64,000 nt of DNA from Telopea speciosissima (taxonomy: Eukaryota > Streptophyta > Magnoliopsida > Proteales > Proteaceae): the NCBI RefSeq assembly GCF_018873765.1, contig NC_057925.1, positions 59,284,970 through 59,348,969 of the forward strand. Reading direction: 5' to 3'. The translations under genes and the position numbers were made by a program. Of this stretch, positions 33,493-45,500 are shown in pieces. Under the pieces are notes generated by a model. It made no database searches and was not told the DNA's origin. It saw only the letters and a program-made list of their open reading frames with translations. Within the stretch, counting starts at the first letter, position 1. Each line of letters begins with the position of its first letter.

Positions 33493-34904
33493 GGGAAATT
33501 TTCAGCGACCCCTCCTCATTTGGACCGTGGAATTATTGCCACCCCATTAAGTGTCAATATATCAATTTGGGTCCAAAAACAAAACGGGGTTAACTATGTG
33601 TAAAGGAAATGACTAAACTACCCTCTACACTAAAATATTAAAAAACAAATGATAAAATAGAAAAAAGGGTTGGGGTTTTCAAGGGTGTCTTTGGACCATT
33701 GGATCGGAACAAATAAATCTTAAGTGTTGATTTGGAATAAAACATAAATTTGGGAATCCACTCTTCCTCTCGAAACCCCATTCCCTCCCTGACCTGCATT
33801 TCGCTCCGGCAGCTTTCATCCCCGACTCCATGCCTCTGTCGTATTTACCCTCCAATAAATTAGTAGCCATTTGTTTGTTTGGGTATAAATAAAAAAAAAA
33901 TCTACGAAGGTAGTCATGGATGCCATTAAGGGACAGGGAGACTGGCAATGGTGGTTGCCGGGGTGAGGTTGTCCTCCCTCCTATGACCTGTGATCGCTTT
34001 AATAAAAAAACCCTGCAGAAATGGACAGCAGGGTGATTGGTTAAAAGGCAGCGACAGAGATGGTCGCCGGAGTGAATATCTCTCTCCGGTAACCTGTAAC
34101 TGTTTAGATTTAAAAAAAAAAAAAAAAAAACTGGGCAGCCAGGCTGCCATAACCGTGATGCTCTCATGGGCCAGCCCCAGCCGGACTTCCCCTTTACCAG
34201 TTTTGTTGCGGTCGCCGGCCTCTCCGGTAACCTGCAGATTTTAACAAAAAAAGACAAATTCTGCAAGTCACAGGGTGGGTTAGGTAACTGAATGAGGAAG
34301 AATGGGTATTTTTTTGGGTTGTTTTTCCGGCAATGGACACCGACCGAAGTTTCATTGTTGTTTGCCGTGGTTTTTGAAAACCGGAGCACCATCGGGTGAA
34401 GCCGCAGTTGGCGGCGATTTAACTCCAAAGTATCTAGGCACAAGTGTTGATTCCCATCTTTCCATTTCTTCCATGTTGAATCAAACCCTAAATGATTTTA
34501 AGATGAATGTTGAAACAAAAAAAATTAGAGAAATCAGAAGAGAGCAGAGGGAAACCCTTCTTCTTGGTTCGATTCAATTTCTTCTTCCTTTCGATTAAAG
34601 GCGAGCATGAGTCCTTGGGAAGATCCATTTGAATTTTTTTTACCTAAATCTGAATCCATTTGCAGGTTTGGGAAGATGAGTTGCAGGTTAGGGGGAAACG
34701 ATTTGAGGAAGAAAGAGGGCATTTTGGTCAGATGAATTGGTTCACTTGTTTTAAGGGGAGGGGCAAAATAATCTTTTAAAAAAATCTAACCTACTCACAT
34801 CACTAATTAACAGCTCAAAGACCTTTTCCGTTAGTGTTTGGGCTCATATTGATATATTGGGACTTAATGGGGTGGCATTAATTCTGTGTCGCCAAAAATT
34901 TCCC
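33493..34904. mobile_element. Mutator-like element, non-autonomous, perfect 9-bp duplication
   Basis: AACATAGTA flanks the element at 33484-33492 and 34905-34913. The inverted ends are at least 110 bp: GGGAAATTTTCAGCGACCCC and GCCACCCCATTAAGT with AATATATCAAT on the left, complement on the right. The 1412-bp element holds GC-richer internal sequence (33770-34700), including several CGGTAACCTG-type repeats. A minus-strand open frame covers 33679-34443 (254 codons), but it contains a homopolymer-derived Phe run, shows no domain I recognise and may be chance. The cargo origin is unknown. Confidence 0.85.
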
Positions 34905-34929
34905 AACATAGTATTACAAGTTATCACTT

Positions 34930-35100
34930 TATGCCAATGTTTTGAGAATCAAGATCAAATCCGAATAAGTCAATCTATATTCCGATCAATTCCAAATCGG
35001 TCAATCCATACTGCTTTTCGGTTCCCTGTTTTTCTAGGGTTAGAGTATATTTTGGCCAATTCTGGTCGATTCCTAATTGATCTATCGATTGGAATATGTG
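34930..35100. repeat. Degenerate 'GGTTTTAAAA' family fragment
   Basis: CAATGTTTTGAGAATCAAG is followed by repeated CGATCAATTCCAAATCGGTC and GGTCGATTCCTAATTG motifs. It directly follows the Mutator element. Family membership is by style only. Confidence 0.35.
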
Positions 35101-35374
35101 AGGTTTGGATGACTAGACCATTGTCTGCTCCCATGAAAAATAAAAATCCCACCCCTATTAATTCTTTAGCGTGTACTCCCATTAGTTCCATGTTGACGAG
35201 GGCCATGCTGCTGGACCAAAAACCTCTTCTCCTAATTTTTATGATAATAAAAGTGAAAATTGAACAATGAGAGAATTTAATTTAATATTTATTGTAAGCA
35301 AACTTTAGGGGGTGGGGAAAATGAAATTATGAAAAATATACAATAATAAAGGCAATCTTATCCTTTTTAAAAAA

Positions 35375-35406
35375 CTGTGACCTGTGACCTGTGACCTGTG
35401 ACCTGT
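35375..35406. repeat. Heptamer microsatellite (CTGTGAC)n
   Basis: Four consecutive CTGTGAC units plus CTGT, about 200 bases downstream of the DRT100-like stop codon. Confidence 0.85.
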
Positions 35407-35605
35407 CTCTGTTTCTTTCACGTGCATGCCACAAACTTCCTTACTCTGTAGTCTGTAGTTTCAATTTACGAGTAATAACATTCAGGACTGATCGGATTAA
35501 TTATAAGTAAAACATTTCTTTAATTAATTACCAAATATCCGTTAATTAATACAGAAGAACTTAGCTATGGCGCCCAGGTGGTTACGTTGCGAAACGTATC
35601 AAACA

Positions 35606-36712
35606 TCAACAAGCTTTGAGCGGAGTTCCACAAAGGCAATCGTTGCTAACAAACGATGACGCTTCAAGATGATCAAACGGTGAACCCGCTGGAATCCGGC
35701 CGCACAGGTGGTTGTAGCTGAGATCCAAGTGACCTATATACGCCGCCGACGATATCGACTTGGGTATCTGACCCCTCAATTTGTTGTACGACAGGTCAAG
35801 AGCCGTGAAGTACGATCTGCGCCCGAAAGCATCCGGTATATAACCTTCGATCGAGTTTCGGCTCAGGTTTAGTATGCCTATACCTGAACTTCCGAGTAAA
35901 CTCGCCGGAATCTTACCCGAGATTCGGTTGCTGTCTAGGTTTAGCGTCGACAGAACTTGCATTCTCCCCAGCGGCTCCGGAATCAGTCCGGAGATCTGGT
36001 TCTCCGACAGATCTAAATCGGCGAGTCGGTAGATTTTAGAGATCGAACTCGGAATCGGTCCGTGTATCTGATTCCGACTCAGTAACGCTCTGCTCAGCAT
36101 CGTGAGCTTTCCGAAGTCTCTAGGGATCTCGCCGGAGATATGATTGTTTCGGAGGTCGAGGTGCATTAAACTGGGAAGGTTGACGATCGACGCCGGAATC
36201 CCTCCGGAGATGAGGTTATCAGCGACGTTGAGTACGGTGAGTCGACTCAGCCTTCCAATATCGGAAGGAATTGGACCGGTGAGTCGGTTTCCGATGAGGT
36301 CAAGGATTCGGAGGTAAGGAATAGAGGTGATGCAGGTAGGGATCTGACCGTCGATTCCTTTCCAGTCGGCGATGACGATATTGGTGAGGTGATTGAGACT
36401 GCAAATGGATGGAGAGATTGTGCCTGTCATGAAGCCAGTACGACCAGCTTTTTGGAAGATGGGATCTTCGGACTCGCCACGGAGGTTTATGTCGGCGACA
36501 CTACGAGTTGTTGGATCGCAGCTGACGCCGTACCAGTTTTGGCAACAGTCGTTGCCCGACCAAGAGTTGAAGATGCCCAAGTATGGCTCATGTAATGCTG
36601 CTTTGAAGGCTAAAAGTGCTGCTCGCTCAGACGGCGGGCAGGAGTTAACGACCGGTGTTGTAACGGCAACGAGGATGACGACGACGGAGATTAAGAATAG
36701 GAAGAGACCCAT
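35606..36712 (-). CDS. DRT100: DRT100-like secreted leucine-rich-repeat protein
   Basis: A single open frame of 368 residues on the minus strand. Residues 1-24 form a signal peptide (hydrophobic FLFLISVVVILVAVTTPVV, cut before CPPSE). The LRR N-terminal domain follows (ERAALLAFKAALHEP, FNSWSGNDCCQNWYGVSCD), then the DRT100-specific INLRGESEDPIFQKAGRTG and VIADWKGIDGQIPTCI. About ten plant-type LRRs (LxxLxLxxNxISGxIP) run to about residue 345, and the protein closes with a cysteine cap (NDCLCGTPLKAC). There is no transmembrane segment or kinase, so it should be apoplastic. Arabidopsis DRT100 was named from partial complementation of E. coli recombination mutants. A repair role is doubtful for a secreted LRR protein, and its true ligand is unknown. 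The gene is intronless, as in relatives, with a TATA box 55 bases upstream. Confidence 0.93.
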   Translation of the reverse strand: MGLFLFLISVVVILVAVTTPVVNSCPPSERAALLAFKAALHEPYLGIFNSWSGNDCCQNWYGVSCDPTTRSVADINLRGESEDPIFQKAGRTGFMTGTISPSICSLNHLTNIVIADWKGIDGQIPTCITSIPYLRILDLIGNRLTGPIPSDIGRLSRLTVLNVADNLISGGIPASIVNLPSLMHLDLRNNHISGEIPRDFGKLTMLSRALLSRNQIHGPIPSSISKIYRLADLDLSENQISGLIPEPLGRMQVLSTLNLDSNRISGKIPASLLGSSGIGILNLSRNSIEGYIPDAFGRRSYFTALDLSYNKLRGQIPKSISSAAYIGHLDLSYNHLCGRIPAGSPFDHLEASSFVSNDCLCGTPLKAC

Positions 36713-36766
36713 CTCTGACGAACAAGTGTAGTAGTGTTACAGTACAGTACAGTGTAACTGCTACTG

Positions 36767-36776
36767 TATAAATATA
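36767..36776 (-). promoter_or_regulatory. TATA box of the DRT100-like gene
   Basis: The minus strand reads CGTATATTTATACAG, with TATATTTATA 55-64 bases upstream of the ATG. This predicts transcription start about 25-30 bases before the start codon. Confidence 0.55.
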
Positions 36777-37132
36777 CGTTAGCCGTTGAAGGCTCTGCAA
36801 CTGGAAGCATGGGAACTTGTGAGTTGTGACGTTTATATATATCTTTCAATGACGGCTATGCCCCTGGTTCTGTTTTAGAATTACGGATCTTATTTTTGAC
36901 TTTTTTTTAAGGCCAAAAGTTGGGGCGGTGGTATGGGCATGTTGATAAGTAGTGCTTTTACCCGAACCACATGGGGTAGTAACCATGGTAGGATAATTGA
37001 TGTCTATTACCCCAAAATAGAAAAACAAAAACCATGGTAGGATGCCTGGTTTTCTGGTCTTATTCTTATTAAAGAGGTGTATTTATGTTATTGCATTGTA
37101 ATAGTATTAGAATTTAGGGCGGAAGTTCTCTG

Positions 37133-37241
37133 TGCAGGCTGCGCCCAGACACATGGGCTGCCCATTCAGGGGGTAGGGTGATCATTTTGTCCACCCTCAT
37201 GTGTTTGGGTGCAACCTACACTATTCCACAGAGAACATTTG
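37133..37241. mobile_element. Foldback MITE, 'GTGCCCAGACAC' family, copy 2
   Basis: The left arm AAGTTCTCTGTGCAGGCTGC and GCCCAGACACATGGG pairs with the right arm CATGTGTTTGGGTGC and ATTCCACAGAGAACATT. The central GGTAGGGTGATCATTTTG matches the centre of the 8989 copy (GGATAGGGTGATCATTGAG). Confidence 0.7.
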
Positions 37242-37393
37242 GCCTAGAATTTATTAGAATTTTACAATTTCTCAAACCTCAAGATTGGTATAGGTGTGAC
37301 CATTGGAAGGATCTATGCTATCTCTCGTGGCAACCCCCTATTAGGGAATCGTTTTACCGTCTTCATTGGCCAGCGCCCCCATCATGTTTTAGG

Positions 37394-37555
37394 TGAGTCT
37401 GGATCCTCTACTTCCGTGTGCGCCCTACACACAACGAGGTACACAAAGACCGCCTTACCCCTGCCTAAGCTGGGGTAAGGTGGTCTTTGCACGCCTCGTT
37501 GTGTGCAGGACGCACACAGAAGTAGGGACAAGCAGAAGTAGAGGATGTCGATTCA
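37394..37555. mobile_element. Foldback MITE, 'CTCCTCTACTTCCGC' family, copy 2
   Basis: The ends TGAGTCTGGATCCTCTACTT and GTAGAGGATGTCGATTCA are inverted. TTTTAGG flanks it at 37387-37393 and 37556-37562. Internal arms CACACAACGAGG and GACCGCCTTACCCC pair with their complements, so almost the whole element folds. It is related to 29874-30062. Confidence 0.75.
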
Positions 37556-37562
37556 TTTTAGG

Positions 37563-37900
37563 TAGGGTGTAAATTGGTTTGGACCGGTTTCGATTCGGTT
37601 CCACTGGTTTCAAAGAGAGAATGAGTGAATTCAAAACATGATCCATTTAAGGTGTATTGGTTTCAGTTTCTTATCGGTTTCTTTTATTTGTTTATACAAT
37701 CGATTTGATTTCGATTTATCATTTAAATATATCTAGAAATATGAAAAAAATTGTGATTTTTTTAATGAATTTTGAGCTTGTATCGGGTTATATCAATTTC
37801 GGTCCAATTTTTAAGTTCGATTCGATGTTATTAGTTTTGGTGAGGTCCAGTTTAGTTTTATTGTCAGAAAACACCAATCGAAAACATGATTTAATAAGGT
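37563..37900. repeat. Partial 'GGTTTCGATTCGG' hAT-type fragment
   Basis: It begins TAGGGTGTAAATTGGTTTGG and continues with TTTCGATTCGGTTCC and ATCGATTTGATTTCG, like the left end of the hAT element at 32633. The right end was not found, so the copy appears truncated. It abuts the preceding MITE. Confidence 0.45.
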
Positions 37901-38114
37901 CATAGTAGTTTTGGTTATGACTAATACAGATCAACTTGATACGGTACATATATTCATTTTTCTATTTAGAGAAATGATACCAATGTTGATAAAAAAAAAA
38001 AAAATGTATCCGATACACAAGGCTCTCGCCACTACAGGTTTGGAAAGATCATAACATATGCCATTGCAGAGTCATACCGATGCTGATACCATGAACTAAA
38101 TCTTTGCTTGGCAC

Positions 38115-39366
38115 TAAGGGTGTCAATTTGGAACCGAAACCGTGTACCGAAACCGAAACCGCCCGTGTAAAACCGTACCAAACCGTACTGTTTCAAAAAC
38201 GGTACGGTACGGTATAGGCAAACGGTTTTGATCACGGTATGGTACGGTATCGGTATTGGGTATAATACCATCGGTATGTACCGTTACCGTACCGTTATAC
38301 CGAATTCATACCGAAACCATACCATTTTTTGGGGGTATTTTTGTAAAACCAATTTCTAACTCCTAAGACCCTAAACCTAAATCCCTAATTTCTTAACGAC
38401 TTGGCCTCTCCGCCCTCTCGTCCTCGACTCCTCTCCCGCTTGCGACTTTCGAGTTTGAGACCTTGAGTCTCACAACAATGGAGCATTTCAGGCTTTCGAT
38501 TCTCAAAGTTTCGGACTTGGTCTCATAATGGAGTAATGGAGTAACCTTAACCTCTTCAAAGTTCAAACACAACTCCTCTCACAACTCACAAGGGTCATCT
38601 TCTTGATTCACCGAAAACCCTAACATGAGGCGGAGATTTATCGGTACACAATGAATCTCTCTCGTTCTTGGTTACCTTTGAGTGTAGTTGTGTTTTTTTA
38701 TAAGTGAATCACTGGAAAATCGTGAAAATCTCGATTCGATTTCGTTCTCTGTGATGTGGTTTCTTTTATTTTCCGATAGATTTTCTCAAAAGCTCCGCTC
38801 TCTCTATATCTCTCTCTATTTTCTATACTTTTTAGACTGATAAAACCTTGAATATTGCAATATGTGATGACCAAAGCAGCAGAAATCTGTTCATAATGTT
38901 TCTGAAATACCAACAGAATGCGTTGATGTAGCATTGTAGCCTATCCTGGGCATTGAGAGCTCCTGTAGATGCACTCAAGAGTTGAAACTGGAAAGACATT
39001 TCTACTGATGGTGATGGGAACTTTAGCAAATATATCCTATTTGACAATTGAGAACCCCTGCAGTTAAAAAAAAAACGATTTAAAAACCATTTCATTCGAA
39101 TTTATAGTGTTTTTATATCATTTTTTATAAAAATAGAATTCATACCGTTTTTGTACCGTTTTTATATTATACCGAAACCGTACCATGAGTATACCGTTTT
39201 ATATACCGTATTCATACCGTACCGAAACCGTACCGTGACGGTACGGTTGCGGTATTAAAAGTAGACCTTCTAAACGGTACGGTACGGTATCGGTATTGGG
39301 TACCTATTTTTGGTACCGTACCGAAACCATACCGTTTTACCGAAACCGTACCGGTTGACAAGCCTA
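38115..39366. mobile_element. Non-autonomous hAT-type element with perfect 8-bp duplication
   Basis: CTTGGCAC flanks the element at 38107-38114 and 39367-39374. The ends TAAGGGTGTCAATTTGG and CCGGTTGACAAGCCTA are inverted. Both terminal 200-bp regions are dense in ACCGTACC/GGTACGGT and ACCGAAACC motifs, probably subterminal transposase-binding repeats. The 0.8-kb interior is unlike the ends. On the minus strand it holds a 211-bp open segment (38847-39057) with an AG acceptor preceded by a T tract and a GT donor, which may be a captured exon. No transposase. Confidence 0.85.
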
Positions 39367-39620
39367 CTTGGCACACCACCACTTTTAGAGAACACTTTCC
39401 CATATAATTTCCTCAATTTACCATCCAACCTTTTTTTCTCTCAATGATTATCTCTCCCAGCCTCGAAGGGTTCAAGGGAGAGAGAGAGATATCACTCCTC
39501 AATATAAGTCAACTTAATGTGATCATTAAATAATGGAATTTCATCTTTAACCAAGATTTATTGAACTACTCAAAAAGGATGTGTTTGTTTCACCACAAAG
39601 TGCCAAGGGTATCAATAATC

Positions 39621-39703
39621 TTCTCTTGTTACTGCACGATGCAGCATCGTGTGGCGTTGCAGAGGCCATGTGGCACAGTAGATCCCATATGGTACAGTAG
39701 ATC
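39621..39703. mobile_element. Left arm of a palindromic MITE split by the Ty3 element
   Basis: TTACTGCACGATGCAGCATC and GCAGAGGCCATGTGGCAC are complementary to the sequence right of the Ty3 element (52938-53016). GTATCAATAATC occurs at 39609-39620 and again at 53017-53028, which would be the MITE's own flanking repeat. The two halves make one foldback element interrupted near its centre. Confidence 0.7.
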
Positions 39704-42506
39704 TGTCACGCCCCTATTCCAGACAAGGAATATAATATCATATAAAGGGTGACTAGGACGACGCGTGTCATCCTACTAAACCGCCCGGATCACCGACACG
39801 GTGTCCCAACGCACGATCATATCCAATATTAACACAATATAATATCGAGAATGCGAAAAGAGGAATATTACATTCCAAGGATCGTGAGTATTGCGAAGCG
39901 TATAAATCGAATAGTTACAAGATGTTCAAAGCTAGATGATAAATACGAATTAGTTACATTTCCAATGATCATCTAATAACTATCAAAATGGTATTACAAG
40001 AAGTATTTCACCATAGGCCTTAGCCTCAAAAGTAATCAAAAGGGATCGAGTCCCGAATATCCTCACGGCCCGTAGGCACAATCATCGCAAGGACACCGCC
40101 GCCATGTTCCTCAAACACGGCCTCCGGTTCCTCCTCACGAGATCTCATCGTATCCCGAGGGCTGAACTCCAAGTCCCGCGAGATATCCGTCACCGCACCA
40201 TAATCTAAAAAACGTGCGCACGAGGGGTTAGCTCCACGAGCCGGTGAGGGGATGGGAATGCACAAACACGCAATTCATATAGTCCAATGATGCATGCACA
40301 TGTTAAGTCCATTTTTCCACCTAACAAACAACTAAGTCAATGGCATATGCTATCTGGACAACTCGGGAGACACTGTGGTCACTTAACTTATCGCCACAAT
40401 GAAACCTCAATTGTCACGTGGGACCTACGCCGATCGAAGCCTCCAAGACCACTCGTGCAAGGACCCACGATAACCAATACTACCATGACTGGCCTCTCCC
40501 ACCTCCACGAATCCGGTTACGATTACCCAACACCTAAACCCCTGTTGGTAAGGGTCGTAGCATAAGGGTGTGAAATCCTAGCCACAAATATACTACATGC
40601 AAGTCCTATCGCCCCGAGAAGTAATCCGGCGCATCAACTTTTCATCCGGTTTAGTGCCCGGTTACAGCACGACACGGCACTAGATTCAACATGACATTCA
40701 ACATAATTTCTTCATAAATGTTTATAGAGTTCGGAGTTCCGCACCACCCACCACCGCACCGAGACCCATCAAGATACAACATTATCAATCAACATTATAA
40801 CACATAGATATAAAATTATGCAATATGCGCCATATGCTTATTAATTATAATGAGTACATAATATATAGTGCAATAGTAATAACAAGCCCAAACAACCAAA
40901 CCCACTCACAACGTATACGCCTAAGCACCCGGTTTATCGTTGTCGCCTCGATCAAGCAATAAGCCACAAAAGTGAATATTTTAACCTATACAAAGAGTGG
41001 AATAAGGTTAAACGAGCGAAAGGAACGGATCCCCAAAAGATCTCCCATAAACACTTAAGTATAAGGTTTCGAGACGAAGTGGTTGCAGGAGTGGTTTCAT
41101 GCCCAAATTCCGCAACCACATGTAAATCCTAGGAAACCGGGACGTTTTAGTCAAGGTCGGATGCAGATGTGGTTTGAAAAACTGAATCCAAGTGTAAATC
41201 CGAGCTTCACGGGGCTCGGGACAATTTTTGCCAAGGTCGGATGCGGATGTGGTTTTAAAAACGAATCCGAGTGTAAATCCGACCTTCACAGTAATCCTTC
41301 TCGGAAGGTAGTTTCGGGGGGTTTCTTGCAGTGCGAAATCACATGTAACCCTCACACCTTCAGGTCCAAAATCCGAAGGATTCCCTCCAAGGACCCCATT
41401 TTAAGTGGTTTTTAAGGCACAAGGACTTCTAGAAAACTCTATCCTAAGCTCCTTAGGGTCCAACCTTAAATCCCCCAAATGGCAATGAGAACCCTCACAT
41501 TAGAGCTCATAATGGAGTGAACTAACTCCACCATAGCTTGGCTTTAAAGCTCCATCTACACCCTAGGTTCCAAGAGAGATCTAGGTCAATCTCTCCCATT
41601 ACCCAACCCCTTTTTGAAATCCAAAATAGAAGAAGGAAGAAGCTTACCTACCCCCAAGATGAGAGCTCCACAATTTCTCGCCCAAGAGATGGGGTCTCCA
41701 CCTTCCTCCAAGCCTCTCTCTCCTTCCTCCTTCTCTTTCTCTCCTCTTTCTCTCCTCTTTCTCTCCTCCACGATTTAGGGTAGAAGAGGATGTTGAAGAA
41801 GAAGTAATGTTCTCTCCCCTCCTCCTCTCTTTTATAATAAATGGGTCTATGGGTACCCTTAGTCAAATGGGTCATGAGGCCTAATGGGTCAACCCATTAG
41901 TCCTATGTGGGTAAGTGGATGGAATAACCCATCATTGGGCCAATAGGTTAAATGGGCCTGCCCACAACCTTAATTAAGGAAAAGCCCATTCTTAGATGGG
42001 CTCATATGAGATGGGTATAAGTCCCCAATGTACTTCCTAAAGGCACGCGGGACCCGAACTTAAATTATTCCCTTCTCTCATGAAATAGCTCGAGCGGTTC
42101 AAGCCCGGACCGCGCCGAGGTTACCAAGGGAAGAATAATTAATAAGACTTGAGGCTAGAACTTACTTTTCCCCTGTCATGGTTTATTACCCATGACCCCG
42201 AACAACTTTGCCACTGGCAACGCTAAGCTCATCACCGAACGAAATATCCGTGAGGTGACGGTCCAGGATGCTCTCTCTCGAACTCCTCGCTTCCCGGGCT
42301 GGTACTTGGAGGGTAGTCGTAAGTCGCCGTCCACGAACTTTCCCCACGGCGGTTGAGGAATCTTTCCTCCACGCAAACCCGTCTTGTGGTCAACGATTTT
42401 GTAGCTAGGTTTGACCATCATGGAGAACAGTCACCAAGATACATGGCGCGGTATCTACACGTCACGAGAAGAAATGATATTTAATTATATCCCGGCAGGT
42501 ATAACA
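39704..42506 (-). repeat. 3' LTR of the Ty3 element (2.8 kb)
   Basis: It matches 50132-52932 from end to end. It contains GATCTCCCATAAACACTTAAG and CT-rich CCTCCTTCTCTTTCTCTCC stretches and no coding region of its own. Confidence 0.93.
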
Positions 42507-42539
42507 TCCCCCACCTTATAAGAAATTTCGTCCTCGAAA

Positions 42540-45500
42540 TTTGACGTACCTTGTAAATAGGCAAGAAAAGGGTATTTTGCCCGCATTTCTACCTCTGCCT
42601 CCCAAGAAGCTTCCTCTTGGATGGTTGCACCATTTTATCTTCACATAATGAATGGGCCGGTTGCGAAGATGAACAACCTTGCTGCCAAAATCTTTTCAGC
42701 AGACTCTTTATAGGACATGTCGGCCGCAAGTTACGTGGTTCATGCGTCAATACATGGCTTGGATCATGGACATACTTCCTCAACATAGACACGTGGAAGA
42801 CGTCGTGCACACCTTCTAAAGATGGAGGGAGTGCTAACCGATATGCCACCGGTCCAATCCGTGCAAGGATCTCAAAAGGTCCTATAAATCTCGGACTCGG
42901 CTTGCCCTTCTTCTTAAACGCATCACCCCTTTGGAGGGTGATACCTTAAGGAACACTTTATCGCCAACGGTGAACTCAAGGTCCTTCCGTCTCAAGTCCG
43001 CATAACCCTTCGCTGGATCGAGCCGCCTTGATCCGTTCACGAATCAAGTCCACCTTCTCGCATGTTGCCTGAATCAACTCGGGTCCAAGAATACGCCGTT
43101 CACCTACTTCGTCCCAATATAACGGTGTCCGACACTTCTTCCCATACTGAGCCTCAAACGGTGCCATGCCTATAGTAGCCTGGTAAAATCGTTATTATAA
43201 GCAAACTCAATAAGTGAGAGATGCTCGTCCCACTGCCTTGCATATCAATGGCACAGCTCGGAGCATATCTTCTAATGTCCGAATAGTCCTCTCCGATCGC
43301 GTCGGTTTGAGGGTGGAAGGCTGTACTAAAACTCAACAAGTGTACCCATTGCCTTCGAAAACCCCCCGAACTTAGATGTAAATCGGGATCCCGATCGGAG
43401 ATGATGCGACAGAACTCCGTGTAGACGAACTACATTATCAATGTACAAGCGAGCCAGCTTGTCCATCGAATAGGTAATCTTCATGGGGATGAAGTGAGCC
43501 GTCTTTGTCAATCGTCAACGACAACCCATATGGTATCGACACCTCTAGGCGTGCAAGGGCAACCCGGTGACAAAATCCATGGTAACATGCTCCCACTTCC
43601 ACTCGGAACAGCAATGACAGTAAGAGGCCATGAGGTCATTGTCTATCCGCCTTCACTGCGACAAGTAAGACATTTTGCCACATACTCAGCCACATCCCTC
43701 TTCATTCCACTCCACCAAGTAATATTCCTTGGATCTCTATACATCTTCGTACTACCCGGATGAATAGAATAGGGAGAGTCATGGGCCTCGCCTAACACTT
43801 CCTTCCTTAATCGAGGTTACTAGGAACACATAGCCGTTGTCCGAACATGAGAACACCACTCTGTTAAAGTAAAATCCAGTTCCCTTGCGTGTCCCCCTTG
43901 ATAGCCTCAATAACCTTTTGAATCTCCTCATCAAGCCTGGGCTGATTGAATTCGCCCTACCAAGTGTGGATTGTATTGATAAAGCCGATAGAGATAAGGT
44001 AACACCATCAACCAAGTAATTCCGTGTCCATCCTTCTAGCTTCCTCGATGAGTTTTCTCCTGGCCGCTAGTGATGCCATGACAAGGATCGAGATTTTCGC
44101 TCGCGCATCCGCTACTACATTTGCCTTGCCTGGGTGGTAATGGATAGTACAATCATAATCTTTCAACAACTCCAACCACCGTCGCTGCCTCATATTGAGC
44201 TCCTTTTGTGTAAAGAAGTATTTGAGGCTCTTGTGATCACGTATATTTCGCTCTTCTCACCATATAAATAATGTCTCCGGATCTTTGAGCGAAAACCACA
44301 ATGCAAGCTCCAAATCATGGGTCGGGTAGTTCTTCTCATAGTCCTTCAATTGCCGAGAAGCATAGGCCACTACCTTCCCATCTTGCATTAGAACACAACC
44401 CAAGCCCATTTTAGATGCATCATCAGACTACCATCCCTCCAGTACCATTAGGAATGGTAAATCTGGAGCGGAAACCAACCTCTGCTTGAGCTCTTGGAAG
44501 CTCTTTTCACGCCTATCGACCACTCGAACTTCACTCCCTTTCGGGTCGGTCGTGTCATAGGAGCGGAGAGCCTTGAGAAGTTCTCAATAAATCTCCTGTA
44601 ATAGCCACTAGTCCCGGGAAACTACGAATGTCCGCCACATTCTTGGGTATCGCCTATCAACTCGACTTCACCTTGCCAGGGTCAACCTCTATACCCTTAC
44701 CGAAACAAGGTGTCCTGAAATGCCACCTGTTGTAGCCAAAACTCACACTTACCGAATTTGGCGTACAACACGCTTTCCCCTTAGGCGTTGTAATACTAGG
44801 CGAAGATGGTCTGCGTGCTCCTCCTCGCTCTTGGAATAGACCAAGATGTCATCAATGAAGACAATGACATACTTGTCTAGAACATCGTGGAACACCCGGT
44901 TCATCAACTCCATAAAGGCGGCCGGGCATTGGTCACCGAAGGACATGACCAAGAACTCATAATGACCATAGCGAGATCTCGAATCTTTGTCTTCTTGCGA
45001 TATCACTATTTCTCGATCTTCAATCGATGGTACCCTGACCGAGATCAATTTTCGAGAACACCTTCGCACCTGTGTAGTTGATCGAATAGGTCATCGATCC
45101 TAGGCAAAGGATACCGGTTCTTGATTGTCAATTTGTTGAGCTCACGGTAGTCAATGCACGACGCATACTACCGTCCTTCTTTTTCACAAACAACACAGTG
45201 CTCCCCAAGGAGATACACTGGGTCTAATGAAACCCTTCTTCAACAGGTCCTTCAACCGCTCTTGTAGCTCCTTTAACTCGTTGGGGCCATCCTGTAAGGT
45301 GCCTTGGATCTGGGGCTGCACCAGGAATCAGATCTATCATGAACTCGCCTCGCGATCCGGTGGCAACCGCGTTAGATCCTCGGGAAAGACATCCGGAAAG
45401 TCTTTCACCACGTACAACTCTTCCAAAGGCCTGCCTTTGGCTTCGTGTCTATCACGGATGCTAGATAACACCGACATCCCTCCGCCAACAACTTCTCGTA

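Noticed and set aside
33679-34443. 254-codon minus-strand open frame as a gene
   Set aside because: It sits wholly inside a Mutator element, includes a homopolymer-derived Phe run and lacks any known domain.
36389-36731. Plus-strand frames opposite the DRT100-like gene
   Set aside because: They are mirror frames of a well-supported LRR protein and have no independent evidence.
38375-38395. CCCTAAACCTAAATCCCTAA telomere-like stretch
   Set aside because: Only about three degenerate units inside a hAT element, so not a telomeric array.
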